64,000 nucleotides of DNA from DASUAS01 sp963720765. Lineage in GTDB: Bacteria > Actinomycetota > Acidimicrobiia > IMCC26256 > DASPTH01. How positions within the stretch are numbered: position 1 is the stretch's first letter; the number at the start of each line of letters is the position of its first letter. Positions 63,522 through 64,000 of the stretch are shown one piece after another. Below the pieces are notes generated by a model. That model was not told where the DNA came from, searched no databases, and saw only the letters and a program-made list of their open reading frames with translations. Both the position numbers and the translations under genes were made by a program. The stretch lies in the NCBI GenBank assembly GCA_963720765.1, contig CAVRGS010000002.1:372001-436000 (forward strand), written 5' to 3'.

Positions 63522-64000
63522 CGTCGACCTCCTGGGTGTCGCTCGCCGCGTGGCCGGTGACGCCCGGCCCGGCGAGCAGATCGAGGCCTACGTGCTGCGC
63601 TCACGCGACGTGGACGTCGAAGGTGTTCGGTGGCGAGGTGGAATCGCTGTCGGTCGCCGAGGTCGAGGGCGTCGGGGTGCGTGTGATCGTCGACGCACGT
63701 CAGGGCTACGCGTGGGCGGGCTCGCTCGACGCCGACGTGATCGCCGACACGCTGGCCGAGGCGCGCGACAACGCGGGCTTCGGCTCGCCCGACGAGAGCT
63801 ACGTGCTCGCATCGCCGTCGGACGCCTCCATCGACACCGCTGGTGCCGACGCGCCGGTGCTCGATCTGTGGCGCGACGACGTGGTGTCCACGCCGACCGC
63901 CGACAAGGTCGCGCTCGCGCTCGAGCTCGAGGCCGCGGTCCGTGCGGCCGACCCGCTCGTGCGCGGCGTCGAGTCGGCGTCGTACGGCGACGCCGCCGTC
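63514..64000 (+). CDS. tldE: TldE/PmbA protein, N-terminal part (frame break, cut by window end)
   Basis: The GTG at 63514 opens VTDVDLLGVARRVAGDARPG and EQIEAYVLRSRDVDV. A break near 63618 moves the frame to VFGGEVESLSVAEVEGVGVR, VIVDARQGYAWAGSLDADVI and LAEARDNAGFGSPDESYVL, matching the N-terminal domain of TldE/PmbA, which lacks the metal-binding His pair. The gene runs off the right edge. Confidence 0.88.
   Translation, partial: MTDVDLLGVARRVAGDARPGEQIEAYVLRSRDVDVEGVRWRGGIAVGRRGRGRRGACDRRRTSGLRVGGLARRRRDRRHAGRGARQRGLRLARRELRARIAVGRLHRHRWCRRAGARSVARRRGVHADRRQGRARARARGRGPCGRPARARRRVGVVRRRRR

Overview
The window is about 70% GC by eye, densely coded on both strands and rich in actinobacterial markers: WhiB, CarD, DUF3263, ClpC, DisA, HemQ, GpgS, and WS/DGAT and LppX-like lipoproteins. 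Gene content and order fit a free-living high-GC actinobacterium, most plausibly class Acidimicrobiia; that assignment is inference. I see no phage, integrase, insertion sequence, CRISPR array or rRNA. One tRNA (Thr, anticodon TGT) is present.

Layout. 1-7.3 kb: a plus-strand cofactor operon for folate (folP end, a dead-phosphatase-like gene, folB, folK), pantothenate/CoA (DUF2520, panC, panD, coaX) and NAD (nadB, nadC). 7.4-9.6 kb: minus-strand SHOCT-type paralogues and a polyprenyl diphosphate synthase. 9.8-17.8 kb: clpC, a lipoprotein, a HAD hydrolase, radA, disA, a dienelactone hydrolase and a Crp-type regulator. 17.9-22.4 kb: carD, ispD, ispF, cysS, rlmB, tRNA-Thr. 22.4-24.4 kb: a zinc alcohol dehydrogenase, DUF3263 and a LytR_C protein. 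24.4-29.9 kb: a compatible-solute block (otsB, otsA, a TreT-like glycosyltransferase, glycerate kinase, gpgS). 29.9-31.6 kb: a SAM-I riboswitch leading a threonine-synthase-like PLP enzyme and a Gly-Gly-ending sulfur-carrier protein; this is the most interesting system here. 31.8-36.5 kb: a DtxR/MntR-type regulator, a 2-oxoacid dehydrogenase E1alpha-E1beta-E2 operon and a TetR regulator. 36.5-40.9 kb: groEL behind two CIRCE operators, a lipoprotein, hemQ, a NIL protein. 41-46.5 kb: nitrogen control (amtB, glnB, glnD), a Nudix hydrolase, pyrE. 46.5-51.4 kb: hypotheticals, WS/DGAT, an M20 peptidase, an ECF sigma factor with a zinc-finger partner. 51.5-57.1 kb: a redox block with a Rieske-ThDP fusion, a flavodoxin-like reductase, DoxX, PAC2 and an HpaB-family flavoprotein. 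57.2-64 kb: whiB, a LysR regulator, LapA-like, two membrane lipid-type proteins, an alpha/beta hydrolase, a hotdog thioesterase, tldD and the start of tldE.

Sequence quality matters. At least 25 single-base frame breaks fall inside otherwise well-conserved, often essential genes (nadB, radA, cysS, otsA, otsB, groEL, glnD, the E1beta and E2 genes, tldE and others), often in G/C runs. I read these as sequencing or assembly indels, not pseudogenes, and give the full extent of each gene with approximate break points.
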